Assembly (NCBI GenBank): GCA_963799925.1
Contig: CAWCYZ010000002.1
Coordinates: forward strand, 2,108,001 to 2,172,000
Direction: 5' to 3'
DNA from: DATBQN01 sp963799925
GTDB taxonomy: Bacteria > Acidobacteriota > Thermoanaerobaculia > Multivoradales > UBA5704
DNA length: 64,000 nucleotides
Below the pieces are notes generated by a model. That model had not been told where the DNA came from. It saw only the letters and a list, made by a program, of their open reading frames with translations, and made no database searches. The position numbers and the translations under genes were made by a program. Below, piece by piece: positions 17,445 to 27,628 of the stretch (within the stretch, counting starts at the first letter, position 1; every line of letters begins with the position of its first letter).

Positions 17445-18881
17445 ATGCTGATGCTGTCCGCCGACGACCGGCGCGCTCTGTGGCAGCGCCTGATCGAGGC
17501 CATCGAGGCCTACACCGAGGAGGTGGGGAGCGCGCGGGTGGCGCCGCGCCTCGATCCCGAGGAGATCCGCGGCCTTCTCGCCCGCTTCGACTTCGGCGCG
17601 CCGGTCGAGCCCAACGAAGCCCTCGACTTCGCCGTCGGCGGCCTCTGGCGCCACCAGGTCCATACCCCCCATCCGCGCTACTTCGGCCTCTTCAACCCGG
17701 CGCCCACCACCATGGGCATCGCCGCCGACGCCCTGGTCGCCGCCTTCAACCCCCAGCTCGCCGCCTGGAGCCACAGCCCGCTCGCCGCCGAGATCGAGCA
17801 GCACCTGGTGCGCGCCTTCGCCGAGCGCTTCGGCTACGATCGCGAGCGCGCCGAGGGGACCTTCACCTCGGGCGGCGCCGAGGCGAATCACACGGCGCTC
17901 CTGGCGGCGCTGCTGCGCGCCTTCCCGGAGGTCGGCCGCCGCGGCCTCCTCGCCCTGCGCAGCCAGCCCGTCCTCTACGTCTCGTCCGAGGCTCACCACT
18001 CGTTCTGGAAGGCCGCCCGCCTCTGCGGGCTCGGCACCGAGGCGGTGCGCGAGATCCCGGTCGACGGCGAGCTGCGCATGGAGGTGGACGAGCTGCGCGC
18101 CGCGGTCGAGCGCGACCGGCGCGAGGGGTGCTCCCCTTTCATGGTCGTGGCGACCGCCGGCACCACCGCCGCCGGCACCGTCGATCCCCTGCCAGCCATC
18201 GCCGACCTCGCCGACGAGGAGCGGCTCTGGTTCCACGTCGACGCCGCCTGGGGCGGGGCGGCGGCGCTCGACTCGGCGCTGCGGCCGATCCTCGCCGGCA
18301 TCGAGCGCGCGGCGTCGATCACCTTCGACGCCCACAAGTGGCTGTCGGTGCCCATGGGGGCGGGGCTCTTCCTCACCCGCCAGACGGGCGTCCTCGAGCG
18401 CACCTTCCGGGTGGCGGCCGGCTACATGCCGCGCGACGCCGGCGACCTCTCCGTCGCCGACCCCTACGCGCACTCGATCCAGTGGTCGCGCCGCTTCATC
18501 GGGCTCAAGCTGTTCCTCTCGCTCGCCGTCGCCGGCTGGCGGGGGTACGAGGAGGCGATCCGCCATCAGACGGCGATGGGGGAGCTCCTGCGCGAGCGCC
18601 TCCGGGCCGCCTCCTGGGAGCCGGTCAACCGGACCCCGCTGCCGGTCGTCTGCTTCGTCGACTCCACCCGCCCGGACGGCGGCTCGGGCGCCTATCTCGA
18701 CGCCGTCGCCGCCGACGTCGTCGGCTCGGGAGATGCCTGGATCAGCACCGTCCGCCTGGGGGAGGCCCGCCCGGCGCTCCGCGCCTGCATCACCAACGTC
18801 CGCACCGGCCCCGCCGACCTCGACGCCCTGGTGACGGCCCTCGGGGCGGCGCGGCGGCGGACGGCCGTGGCCGTCGGTTGA
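17445..18881 (+). CDS. Pyridoxal-phosphate-dependent decarboxylase (group II)
   Basis: A 478-residue group II amino acid decarboxylase (aromatic amino acid/glutamate type). Features: HPRYFGLFNPAPTTMGIAAD, GTFTSGGAEANHTALLAAL (PLP phosphate contacts), WFHVDAAWGGAA with the Asp that contacts the pyridine nitrogen, and TFDAHKWLSVPMGAG with the Lys that forms the Schiff base near residue 292. The start is the ATG at 17445, with a second one two codons on. It precedes MbtH, thioesterase and PPTase genes, so it could supply an amine building block, but specificity cannot be read. Confidence 0.88.
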   Translation: MLMLSADDRRALWQRLIEAIEAYTEEVGSARVAPRLDPEEIRGLLARFDFGAPVEPNEALDFAVGGLWRHQVHTPHPRYFGLFNPAPTTMGIAADALVAAFNPQLAAWSHSPLAAEIEQHLVRAFAERFGYDRERAEGTFTSGGAEANHTALLAALLRAFPEVGRRGLLALRSQPVLYVSSEAHHSFWKAARLCGLGTEAVREIPVDGELRMEVDELRAAVERDRREGCSPFMVVATAGTTAAGTVDPLPAIADLADEERLWFHVDAAWGGAAALDSALRPILAGIERAASITFDAHKWLSVPMGAGLFLTRQTGVLERTFRVAAGYMPRDAGDLSVADPYAHSIQWSRRFIGLKLFLSLAVAGWRGYEEAIRHQTAMGELLRERLRAASWEPVNRTPLPVVCFVDSTRPDGGSGAYLDAVAADVVGSGDAWISTVRLGEARPALRACITNVRTGPADLDALVTALGAARRRTAVAVG

Positions 18882-19085
18882 GCGGTCGCGAAATCGCTAC
18901 GGTGAAGACGGCATCTGATACTCTCGGCCGGCGCGCCGTGCCGGGTGCGTCGCTGTCACGCCCCGACCGGGCGCGGCACTCTACTAGTGAAGCCGGCGGT
19001 CGCGGGGCTAGAATGTCCTGGCGGGTTCGGCGAGACCCCAGGGGCGGCGCGGTCCGCCGCCCGCAACACCCGTAAGGAGAACGAC

Positions 19086-19331
19086 ATGAGCTGGGAAGAG
19101 AGAGAAGACACCACGATCTACAAGGTCGTCGTGAACCACGAGGAGCAGTATTCGATCTGGCCGGCCCACCGCGAGAACCCGCTGGGCTGGAACGACGTCG
19201 GCAAGAGCGGCCCCAAGGACGAGTGCCTGGCCCACATCAAGGAAGTGTGGACCGACATGCGCCCGCTCTCCCTGCGCAAGAAGATGGAAGAGATGGAGAA
19301 GAACAAGCAGGCGGACCAGTCGGCCAACTGA
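19086..19331 (+). CDS. MbtH family protein
   Basis: 81 residues. MbtH proteins bind and activate adenylation domains of nonribosomal peptide synthetases. The motif NHEEQYSIWPAHRENPLGW with the conserved Trp residues and the following WTDMRPLSLRKKMEE match the family. The ATG has AAGGAGA upstream. It is followed by a type II thioesterase and an Sfp-type transferase, but no synthetase gene lies within the window, so the partner must be elsewhere. Confidence 0.92.
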   Translation: MSWEEREDTTIYKVVVNHEEQYSIWPAHRENPLGWNDVGKSGPKDECLAHIKEVWTDMRPLSLRKKMEEMEKNKQADQSAN

Positions 19332-19384
19332 CGGCGCCGGCCGGCCACGGCCGGCACCATCCATAGAGCGGAATCGATCCGAGC

Positions 19385-20173
19385 GTGAGCCCCAGCGCCC
19401 CACCCGCCGAGCGGTGGCTCGCCTATCGCGAGCCCAATCCTCGGGCGCGCCTGCGCCTCTTCTGCTTCCCCTATGCCGGCGGCGGCGCCTCGGTCTACCG
19501 CGGCTGGGCGGCGTCGCTGCCGGGGGACGTCGAGGTCTGTCCGGTGCAGCTCCCCGGCCGCGAGAGCCGTCTGCGGGAGACGCCGTTCACCCACTGGCAG
19601 CCGCTGGTGGAGGCCTTGGCCGAGGTCCTGCCGCCCTACTTCGAGATGCCGTTCGCCTTCTTCGGCCACAGCATGGGGGCGCTCTTGAGCTTCGAGCTGG
19701 CGCGGCTGCTGCGCCGCCGGGGCGGGGCGCTGCCGGTCCACCTCTTCGTCTCGGGCCGCCGGGCGCCGCAGCTCCCGGCCCGCGAGGAGCCGATCCACGA
19801 GCTCCCCGAGGCCCAATTCATCGAGAAGCTCCGCGAGCTCAACGGCACTCCCGAGGAGGTGCTCCAGCACGGCGAGCTGATGCGCCTGCTCCTGCCGATC
19901 CTCCGCGCCGACTTCGGGGTCAACGAGACCCACCAGTTCCACGACGAGGAGCCGTTCGACTTCGGCATCTCGGCGTTCGGGGGCCTGGGCGACGAGGACG
20001 TCAACCGGGAGGATCTGGAGCTCTGGAAGACCCACACCCGCGGCCGCTTCCGCCTGCGGATGCTGCCCGGGGACCACTTCTTCCTCCACGGCGCCCGCGA
20101 CCTCATCGCCGAGGCGATGTCGCGCGACCTGGCCGAGCTGTCGAGCCAGACCCTCTCCGAACGCGCGCGGTGA
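19385..20173 (+). CDS. Type II thioesterase (alpha/beta hydrolase)
   Basis: 262 residues. Type II thioesterases remove wrong or stalled acyl groups from carrier proteins of peptide or polyketide synthases. Seen: FCFPYAGGGASVYRGWA, LPGRESRLRETPF, the nucleophile elbow FFGHSMGALLSFELAR, and the catalytic His in MLPGDHFFLHG; a lid region lies in between. It starts at GTG 19385. Its stop overlaps the GTG of the PPTase gene (GTGA), showing translational coupling. The identification is firm. Confidence 0.92.
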   Translation: MSPSAPPAERWLAYREPNPRARLRLFCFPYAGGGASVYRGWAASLPGDVEVCPVQLPGRESRLRETPFTHWQPLVEALAEVLPPYFEMPFAFFGHSMGALLSFELARLLRRRGGALPVHLFVSGRRAPQLPAREEPIHELPEAQFIEKLRELNGTPEEVLQHGELMRLLLPILRADFGVNETHQFHDEEPFDFGISAFGGLGDEDVNREDLELWKTHTRGRFRLRMLPGDHFFLHGARDLIAEAMSRDLAELSSQTLSERAR

Positions 20174-20955
20174 ACGGCTCCGCGCCCCCCGGTCCAGCCC
20201 CTGGCTGGCCGGCGCGCGGGGTGCCGCCGGCCCCGGACCTGCCGCCGGGCGAGATCCAGGTCTGGGCGATCCCGCTCGATCCGCCGGCCGAGCGCGTGGC
20301 GGCTCTCGCCCGCGTCCTCACCCCTGACGAGGAGGCGCGCGCCGCCCGCTTCCGCTTCGACGTCCACCGGCGCCGCTACGTCGTCGGCCGCGGCGTCCTC
20401 CGCGCTCTCCTCGGCGCCTACCTGCGGGTTCCTCCCGCGGCTCTCCGCTTCGACTACCGCGAGCGGGGCAAGCCCGACCTCGCTGCCCCGTGGCGCGGCG
20501 AGGGGCTCGCCTTCAATCTCTCCAACTCCGAGGATCTGGCCCTCGTCGGCTTCGTGCGCGGCGCGGACCTCGGAGTCGACGTCGAGTACCTCAAGGAGAT
20601 GTCGGACCTGACGGAGATCGCGACCCGCTTCTTCTCGGCCTCCGAGGTGGCGACGCTCGCCGGGGTGCCGGCCGAGCGCAAGAAGGAAGCCTTCTTCAAC
20701 TGCTGGACGCGCAAGGAGGCCTACCTGAAGGCGGTCGGAGTGGGGCTCGCGGCGCCCCTCGATTCCTTCGCCGTCACCCTCGAGCCCGGCGCGGCGCCGC
20801 GCATGCTCACCCTGGAGGGGGACCGCGAGCGGGCGGCGCGCTGGTTCTTCCGCCACCTCGCGCCGCGGCCGGACTTCCTGGGAGCGGTGGCGATCGAGCT
20901 GCCGGACGCCGCCGCCCCGCCGCCGCGGGTCGTCTGCTGGAGCTACGCAGGCTGA
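20170..20955 (+). CDS. Sfp-type 4'-phosphopantetheinyl transferase
   Basis: 261 residues. It moves phosphopantetheine from CoA to a Ser of carrier proteins. Motifs are RYVVGRGVLRALLGAYL, FDYRERGKPDL, FNLSNSEDLALVGF, the Mg site LGVDVEYLKE and the signature FFNCWTRKEAYLKAVGVG. The size and two-half layout are those of Sfp rather than AcpS. The GTG start is fused to the thioesterase stop (4-bp overlap). Together with MbtH and the thioesterase it forms a natural-product accessory set. The end is 7 bp from the convergent M61 gene. Confidence 0.93.
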   Translation: MNGSAPPGPAPGWPARGVPPAPDLPPGEIQVWAIPLDPPAERVAALARVLTPDEEARAARFRFDVHRRRYVVGRGVLRALLGAYLRVPPAALRFDYRERGKPDLAAPWRGEGLAFNLSNSEDLALVGFVRGADLGVDVEYLKEMSDLTEIATRFFSASEVATLAGVPAERKKEAFFNCWTRKEAYLKAVGVGLAAPLDSFAVTLEPGAAPRMLTLEGDRERAARWFFRHLAPRPDFLGAVAIELPDAAAPPPRVVCWSYAG

Positions 20956-20962
20956 TTCGGGC

Positions 20963-22864
20963 TCAGGAGCGCGGGGCGTCGGGTCTCGCCTCGAGCGCCG
21001 CCGGCTGCGGGAGCTCGCGCGAGGTTCCGATCCCGATGCCGAAGCCGGCGCTCGCCGGCGGCCGCTCGGCCTGCAGGTGACCGCGCAGCCAGGCCGCGAG
21101 GTGGGCCTTCTGCTCCGCCGTCGCCTTGGGGTCGGGCTCGAGCTTCCAGCGCCGCGCCGGCTTCTCGCCGAAGGTGACCGGCAGGCGGGTCAGCCGCTCG
21201 CGCCGCGCCACGAGGAGGGCCGCCCGCTCGCCCGGCCGGTAGGCCTTGAGCCGCTCCGCCCAGCTCTCCGGGGGAACCCGGTAGTCGCCGATCGCCAGGA
21301 TCTCGTCGCCGACGTTGATCCCGGCCTGGTAGGCGGGGGTGGCGCGCTTGACCTCGGTCACGGTCAGCCGCCCCTTCTGCACCTCGGTCTCGACCCCCAG
21401 CCAACCGGCGGGCTCCCGCCGCGGCTCGTCGGTCTCGTCGGCCGCGCCGCCGTCCTTCGAGCGGTCGAGGGTGAAGCGCAGGCCCAGCCAGTCGAGCGCC
21501 TCCTGGTACTCGAGCTCCTCGGCGCTGCCGACGGCCCTCTCGAGCCAATCGGCGGTGGCGCGCCCGGCGACCTCCTCGACGGTCTGGCGCAGCTGCGCCT
21601 CGGTGAAGCCCCGCTCCGCGGAGTAGCGGCGCCAGGCGAGGCGGAGCACGTCGTCCAAGCTGCGCTCGCCGCGGGTGGCGCGCCGGATGCGGGCGTCGAG
21701 CAGGAAGCCGACGACCGCCCCCTTGGTGTAATAGCTGGTGCCGGTGTTGACGAAGTTCTCGTCGCGCCGGTAGTACTTGATCCAGGCGTCGAACGAGGCG
21801 GCGCGCAGCGACTGCACGAGGCGGCCGGGGGTGCTCTGGAGAGTGTCGATCTGCTTCGACAGGCGCTTCAGATACTCGTCGCGGGTGGCGAGGCCGGCGC
21901 GCGGCAGCAGCAGGTCGTCGTAGTAGGAGGTGAGCCCCTCCGCCATCCAGAGCCCCTGGGTGTAGACCTCGTGCTCGTAGTCGAAGCGGTCGAGCTCGAC
22001 CGGCCGCAGGCGCTTGACGTTCCAGGCATGGAAGAGCTCGTGGCCGGCGAGGCTCAGCCAGTCGAGCCGCCCCTCGCGGGTGCGCGCCTTCCAGCGGCTG
22101 GTCATCAGCACGGTCGAGCTCTTGTGCTCGAGCCCGCCGGACTCCTCGGTGATCAGGTTGAAGAAGACGTAGCGCGAGTAGGGAGCGCTCCCCCAGAACG
22201 CGACCTCCTCCTGCACCAGCCGCTCGAGATCGGCGGCGGCGCGCGCCCCGTCCCACACCCGCCCTTCGCCCCGCTCTTCGCCGCCCGCCCCCTCGTCGAC
22301 CAGGAGGTGGAGCTTGCCCGCCACCTCGAAGCGGTGGATCTCGGGGTTGCCGGCGTAGATCGGCGAGTCGACCAGGGCGTCGAAGTCCTCGGCGCGGTAG
22401 GCGTGCTCGGCGCCGGCGACGCTCGCGAGGGTGGAGATGGAAGTCTTCCAGGCCGCCGGCAACACCAGGCGCACCTCGTAGGGCACCGCGCGGCCGTCGG
22501 CGGGGGCGAGGAAGGTGGGGGCGCCGTTGATCAGGGCGAACCCCGCGTCGACGAAGTCCGAGCGCACCGACATCTCGCGCGCGTAGAGCCGGTAGCGGAC
22601 CACGGCATGGGCCTCGCCCCCGGTCGTCACGCGCCAGCGGTTCTTGGCGGTCTTCTCGACCGCGAGGGGGCGGCCGTCCTCCCCGGCGGCGGCGAGGCCT
22701 TCGACGTTCTTGGCGAACTCACGTACCAGGTAGGAGCCCGGCGTCCACACGGCCATCGCCAGCTCGATCGCCGGCTGGCCGTGGGTCGGGAAGCGGCCCT
22801 CGACCTCGATCAGGTGGGTCTCCGGGGCCGGAAAGCGGAGGGTATAAGAGATCGGTTCGGACAT
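20963..22864 (-). CDS. M61 family metallopeptidase with PDZ domain
   Basis: About 633 residues from the ATG at 22864. M61 peptidases (glycyl aminopeptidase type) have an N-terminal beta domain, here TLRFPAPETHLIEVEGRF, a thermolysin-like core with LAGHELFHAWNVKRLRP (HExxH near residue 295) and LWMAEGLTSYYDDL (third zinc ligand Glu), and a C-terminal PDZ domain around AYQAGINVGDEILAIGDYRV. An upstream in-frame ATG at 22939 would add a hydrophobic leader but lacks a ribosome site; the ATG at 22864 has GGAG upstream. Location, cytosol or periplasm, depends on which start is used. Confidence 0.88.
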   Translation of the reverse strand: MSEPISYTLRFPAPETHLIEVEGRFPTHGQPAIELAMAVWTPGSYLVREFAKNVEGLAAAGEDGRPLAVEKTAKNRWRVTTGGEAHAVVRYRLYAREMSVRSDFVDAGFALINGAPTFLAPADGRAVPYEVRLVLPAAWKTSISTLASVAGAEHAYRAEDFDALVDSPIYAGNPEIHRFEVAGKLHLLVDEGAGGEERGEGRVWDGARAAADLERLVQEEVAFWGSAPYSRYVFFNLITEESGGLEHKSSTVLMTSRWKARTREGRLDWLSLAGHELFHAWNVKRLRPVELDRFDYEHEVYTQGLWMAEGLTSYYDDLLLPRAGLATRDEYLKRLSKQIDTLQSTPGRLVQSLRAASFDAWIKYYRRDENFVNTGTSYYTKGAVVGFLLDARIRRATRGERSLDDVLRLAWRRYSAERGFTEAQLRQTVEEVAGRATADWLERAVGSAEELEYQEALDWLGLRFTLDRSKDGGAADETDEPRREPAGWLGVETEVQKGRLTVTEVKRATPAYQAGINVGDEILAIGDYRVPPESWAERLKAYRPGERAALLVARRERLTRLPVTFGEKPARRWKLEPDPKATAEQKAHLAAWLRGHLQAERPPASAGFGIGIGTSRELPQPAALEARPDAPRS

Positions 22865-23073
22865 CTCGGCTCCGTACAGTAGGAACGCGCCCGGGCATGC
22901 CACCATGCCGAGAATCAGAGGGCGCGCAAGTCGACACATCGATCGCACGATACGGGGAGCGACCTTACCGCATTTCTGCCCTTTCGGATGCAACCGTATG
23001 GCGGTTTGGGCGGTCTCATTTCGGTCGCGGATATACTGGCGCCCGCCATCCGCCAACTTTCGGAAACTCTTGC

Positions 23074-24363
23074 ATGTTCGCCGAGCCCGAGCCGCCCCGA
23101 CCGCCGACCCCGAGAGCGGTCGACCCGGAGGCGCGGACCCTCGCTCGCCTGCTCTCCCCGCTCGGCCAGCGGGCGGGTGACCCCTCCCATTTCAGTGCTC
23201 CCGCGTCGCGGGAACGGTCCGCCGCGGCCCGGCCGGTCGACCCCGGCCGCTTCGGCGGCGCGCTCGCCGGCTTGCCGGCGGCGGATCGCGCCGCGGCCCT
23301 CGCCGAGTCGCCGCCGGAGGGCTTGCCCGAGCTCCGCGGCCTCTGGCGCCGCTGGCAGCGCCGCGAGGTGGCGGACGCCCTCCCCTCGACTCTCCCCTTC
23401 GTCACCTCGGGCCTCGCCCACGGGCTCTCCCTCGTCGCCGACCTCTTCGCCGGCGAGGGCCGAGCGGTCGCCGTCCCCGAGCCCTTCTGGGGCAACTACC
23501 GCCAGGCTTTCGCGGTGCGCCACGGCGCCGGCCTGCTGACCGCGCCGGCCTACGACGAGGCGGGCGCTTACGATCCGCGCTCGCTCGCCCGCGCTCTCGC
23601 CGCGCTCCCGGTGGACGAGCCGGCGGTCGCCATGCTGAACCTCCCCTCGAACCCCGGCGGCTACATGCCGACGCGGGACGAGCGCGCGGAGCTCGTCGCC
23701 TCGCTGGTCGAGGAGGCCGGGCGCCGTCCGCTGGTCGTGGTCTGCGACGACGCCTATGCCGGATTGGTCTACGAGCCCGCGGTGCCGCGCGCCTCGCTCT
23801 TCTGGGACCTGGTCGGCGCTCACCCGAGCCTGGTGCCGGTCAAGGTGGACGGCGGCACCAAGGAATTCTCCTTCTTCGGCGGCCGGGTGGGCTTCCTCAC
23901 CTTCGGCTTGGCGCCCGATTCGCCCGCCTCGGCCGGGCTCGAGAGCAAGCTCCGCGCCCTGGTCCAGGCGACGATCGGCTCGCCGCCGGCGACCGGCCAG
24001 GTGGTGCTGCTGCAGGCGCTGCGGACGCCGGGGATCGAGCGCGAGGTCGAGGCGGTCCGCGCGCTCCTGGACGAGCGCTATCGGGCCTTGAAGCCGGCGC
24101 TCGCCGCGGTCGATCCGCGGCTCCTGCGCGTGCTGCCATTCAATGCCGGCTGCTTCGCGCTGGTCGAGATCCCGGCGGCTCTGGGCTTGACCGCCGACGC
24201 CGTGCGCCGGCATCTCCTGGAACATCAGGACACCGGAACGATCGCTATCGGCGCGCGCTACCTGCGCATCGCGCACTGCTCGGTCGACGCGGCGGACCTG
24301 CCGGAGCTGGCGCGGCGGATCGAGCGGGGGGTGGAGGAGATGGCAGGGCAGAGATCTTTGTAG
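23074..24363 (+). CDS. Aminotransferase class I/II
   Basis: 429 residues of PLP fold type I: LPFVTSGLAHGLSLVADLF, VPEPFWGNYRQAF, LNLPSNPGGYMPTRDE, VVCDDAYAGLVYEP and the Schiff-base Lys in DGGTKEFSFFGGRVGF. The C-terminal Arg-bearing strand is IGARYLRIAHCSVDAADL. The ATG at 23074 was chosen because earlier sequence is the promoter region shared with the divergent M61 gene. The substrate amino acid is not clear; the pattern resembles bacterial aspartate or aromatic aminotransferases. Confidence 0.83.
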   Translation: MFAEPEPPRPPTPRAVDPEARTLARLLSPLGQRAGDPSHFSAPASRERSAAARPVDPGRFGGALAGLPAADRAAALAESPPEGLPELRGLWRRWQRREVADALPSTLPFVTSGLAHGLSLVADLFAGEGRAVAVPEPFWGNYRQAFAVRHGAGLLTAPAYDEAGAYDPRSLARALAALPVDEPAVAMLNLPSNPGGYMPTRDERAELVASLVEEAGRRPLVVVCDDAYAGLVYEPAVPRASLFWDLVGAHPSLVPVKVDGGTKEFSFFGGRVGFLTFGLAPDSPASAGLESKLRALVQATIGSPPATGQVVLLQALRTPGIEREVEAVRALLDERYRALKPALAAVDPRLLRVLPFNAGCFALVEIPAALGLTADAVRRHLLEHQDTGTIAIGARYLRIAHCSVDAADLPELARRIERGVEEMAGQRSL

Positions 24364-24365
24364 AC

Positions 24366-24462
24366 ATAGCCAGGATGAAGCGTCGCGGAATCCAGCAGCA
24401 TCACGGATTCAATGTGCCGGTGCTCCGGGGTTCCACTGCGCTCTCGTCCGGGCTACAACCCT
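24366..24462. repeat. Pair of inverted REP-like palindromic elements
   Basis: Between convergent genes lie two related copies in opposite orientation. The left copy is TAGCCAGGATGAAGCG (from about 24368) with GGAATCCAGC; the right copy reads on the minus strand as GTAGCCCGGACGAGAGCG with GGAACCCCGG (about 24428-24462). The form TAGCCCGGAT ... AATCCGGG is a common short interspersed palindrome in many bacteria. A third copy is at 33628-33659. They may form hairpins at the ends of both transcripts. Confidence 0.6.
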
Positions 24463-25269
24463 TTCACATATCCCCCGTCCACCACCCACGCCTGGCCGGT
24501 CACGTAGCTCGCCTCGGGAGAGCAGAGGAAGGCGATCGCCGCGGCGATCTCCTCCGGTTTTCCCAGGCGGCCCATGGCGGCGTTCGCGGCCCAGCCGGCG
24601 AGGATCTCTTCTTTGTTTTGCCGGTGCGCTCGGCGGTGGCGGCGGCGACCTCGTGCTGCCTTTCGGTCAGGGTGTAGCCGGGGAGGACGGCGTTGACCGT
24701 AACGCCTTCGGGGGCGACTTCCTGGGCGAGGGTCTTCAAATACCCGAGCACCGCGGGACGCAGCGCGTTCGAGAGGGCCGAGCCGGCGATCGGCTGGCGC
24801 GAGGAGACGGAGTTGATGGCGACGATGCGGCCCCAGCGGCGCTCGCGCATGCCGGGGAGCACCAGGCGGCAGAGGCGGGGGACGAAGAGGAGGGCGATGG
24901 GGATCGCCGCCTGCCAGTCCTCGTCGGTCAGCTCGGCGGCGGGCGCCGCCTTGGGGCCGCCGCCGTGGGCGACCAGGACGTCGATCGGTCCGAGCTGCCG
25001 CTCGACCTCGGCCACCGCGTCCGCCAGGGCCTGCGGGTCGCGGACGTCCGCGGCGACCGCGGCGATCTTTCCTTCCGGTCCCGCTTCGGCGGCGAGCGCG
25101 GTGCGCGCCGCCGCGAGCTTCTCGCCGCCGCGGCTGGCGATGGCGACCGCCGCGCCGCGCGCGACGAGCGCCCGCGCCGCCGCGAAACCCATGCCGCTCG
25201 ACGCGCCGGTGACGAGCGCCACGCGGCCCGCGAGGTCGGCGCGAGCGGCCGGGGCGCCGCTCTCGGCGC

Positions 25270-25273
<4 letters not shown>
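24453..25273 (-). CDS. Short-chain dehydrogenase/reductase lacking the YxxxK motif (one apparent missing base)
   Basis: From a GTG at 25273 the product reads LAGRVALVTGASSGMGFAAA (NAD(P) site), VAHGGGPKAAP and INSVSSRQPIAGSALSNALR. Where SDRs normally have YxxxK there is a LSNALRPAVLG sequence, as in a divergent SDR group. Near 24612-24620 a base appears missing; after it the other frame gives KEEILAGWAANAAMGRLGKP and YVTGQAWVVDGGYVKGL, a normal SDR end. With the base restored there are 274 codons. As written it is joined to the upstream Hbd by a second indel; I treat them as separate genes with a GTGA overlap. Confidence 0.75.
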
Positions 25274-26167
<894 letters not shown>

Positions 26168-26191
26168 GAGCTTCCTTGAGGAGAGGGCCGG

Positions 26192-26851
26192 TCAGGAGAC
26201 CGGGATGTTGTGGACGCCGGTCGTCTTGGCGGCCAGGTTGCGCAGCTCGTCGGCGATCGCCAGAGTGTTCCGCACCGCCGCCGCGGCGAGCTCCTGGAGC
26301 TCGGGGGTCAGGGCGTACTTCTCGAGGATCTCGCGCCCGAGCTGGTGGTGGTGGATCTCCTCGGGCTGGATGATCTCGCTGTAGAGCCTGGCCGTGCCGT
26401 CGTCGCCGACCGACTGGCAGAACTTGACGAACTGGGTGTTGCGGATCTCGGCGATGGCCTCGCTCGCGAAGGTGCCGGCGGCGATGCGCTCGACCGTCGT
26501 CCGCAGGCCGCGGAGGTACTGGTAGAGGGGGCTGTGGCCGTCGGCGAGCGGCTCGAAGCCGTCGAGATCCTCGCCGAGCTCGGCGAGGCGCCGGCTGATC
26601 AGGCCGTAGTGCTTCATCTCGTCGCCGCATTGGAGCGCCAGGGCCATCTTGGCGTCCACCTCCGGGGTGGTCGGCATGTAGAAGCCGGCGAGCTCGCTCG
26701 CCTCGAGCTCGCTCTTCAGGGCGAGCTTGAGCAGGGTGACGACGTCGACCCTGCCGTCCGACTCCGACTCGAGGGTGTCCGTCTCGCCCAGCCGGGCGAA
26801 GAGGCGGCCCATCTCCTCGAGGAGGCCCGCGACGAATTCCTTGCCGGTCAC
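26192..26851 (-). CDS. Ferritin-like diiron protein
   Basis: 219 residues, all helical, with Glu/His pairs that fit a ferritin-like diiron site: ALKSELEASELAGFY, LQCGDEMKHYGLISRRL, AIAEIRNTQFVKFCQS and IQPEEIHHHQLGREILEKY. The EExxHH pattern in the last block is typical. It resembles the phenylacetyl-CoA oxygenase-type and DUF-type ferritin-like proteins; the reaction is not known. It begins the operon with Hbd and SDR genes, hinting at acyl-CoA or aromatic acid metabolism, which is inference. Confidence 0.7.
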   Translation of the reverse strand: MTGKEFVAGLLEEMGRLFARLGETDTLESESDGRVDVVTLLKLALKSELEASELAGFYMPTTPEVDAKMALALQCGDEMKHYGLISRRLAELGEDLDGFEPLADGHSPLYQYLRGLRTTVERIAAGTFASEAIAEIRNTQFVKFCQSVGDDGTARLYSEIIQPEEIHHHQLGREILEKYALTPELQELAAAAVRNTLAIADELRNLAAKTTGVHNIPVS

Positions 26852-26938
26852 CGGCTCCAGCCCTCCCTGCCGCTCCGCCGCCGCCGCGATCCGTTCGCGG
26901 GCGCCGGCGTGTTGCGTCCGGACGACATTCTATCCCCG

Positions 26939-27562
26939 TCAGCCCTCGACGGTCCGCAACACCGCCCGCACCGGCGAGGCGTCGAGGCCGGCGAGCTTGA
27001 GCGGCAGGGCGATCAGCTCGTAGATCCCCTCGGGGACGCCGTCGAGGACCAGCCCCTCGAGGATCGCCACCCCGCCGCGCACCAGCGTGTGATGGGCCGC
27101 GAGGTCGGCGCTCTCGAAGGGGTCGACCGATGGGGTATCGAGGCCGACGAGCAGCAGCCCGCGCTCGGCGAGCAGGGCGGCGAGCTCGGGGGAGAGGCCG
27201 GAGAAGCGCTCCGAGAAGCCGCGCCGGTCGGCGAGGCTCTCGGTGCGCAGCAGCAGCCGGCGCGGGTTGCCGAGGTCGATCCCCTCGACGTGGCGCGGCT
27301 CGATCAAGCGGAGGGGAGGGACCTTGTGCACCCGGCAGGTGCCGAGGTACGGCTCGAGCGACACCTCGCCGATCCCCTCGCCGCGGCCGTCGACGTGGAA
27401 GGGGGCGTCGGCGTGCGAGCCGAGGTGGGGTGTCGTGGCGATCGCCGACAGGTTGACCGGGTCGCCGTTGGCGGTCGCGAGGGTCAGCCGCGAGCCGAAC
27501 GGCGTGTCTCCGGGCCAGACGGGGGTCTCGGGGCGGATGGTGGGCGACAGGTCGTAGAGCAT
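26939..27562 (-). CDS. kynB: Kynurenine formamidase (cyclase family)
   Basis: 207 residues. KynB hydrolyses N-formylkynurenine in tryptophan breakdown. Motifs are LSPTIRPETPVWPGDTPF, the metal motif TPHLGSHADAPFHVDG, YLGTCRVHKVP, DTPSVDPFESADLAAHH and EGIYELIALPLKLAGLDASP, the last being close to bacterial KynB. Length and strand order fit. Other kynurenine-pathway genes are not adjacent, so the pathway cannot be confirmed here. A general cyclase-family amidohydrolase is the alternative. Confidence 0.83.
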   Translation of the reverse strand: MLYDLSPTIRPETPVWPGDTPFGSRLTLATANGDPVNLSAIATTPHLGSHADAPFHVDGRGEGIGEVSLEPYLGTCRVHKVPPLRLIEPRHVEGIDLGNPRRLLLRTESLADRRGFSERFSGLSPELAALLAERGLLLVGLDTPSVDPFESADLAAHHTLVRGGVAILEGLVLDGVPEGIYELIALPLKLAGLDASPVRAVLRTVEG

Positions 27563-27628
27563 GGTCGAGCCCTCCGTTCTCGCCCGATCATATGTCCCGC
27601 CCGCTGCATCTCGCGCCTCGCCGCCCGG

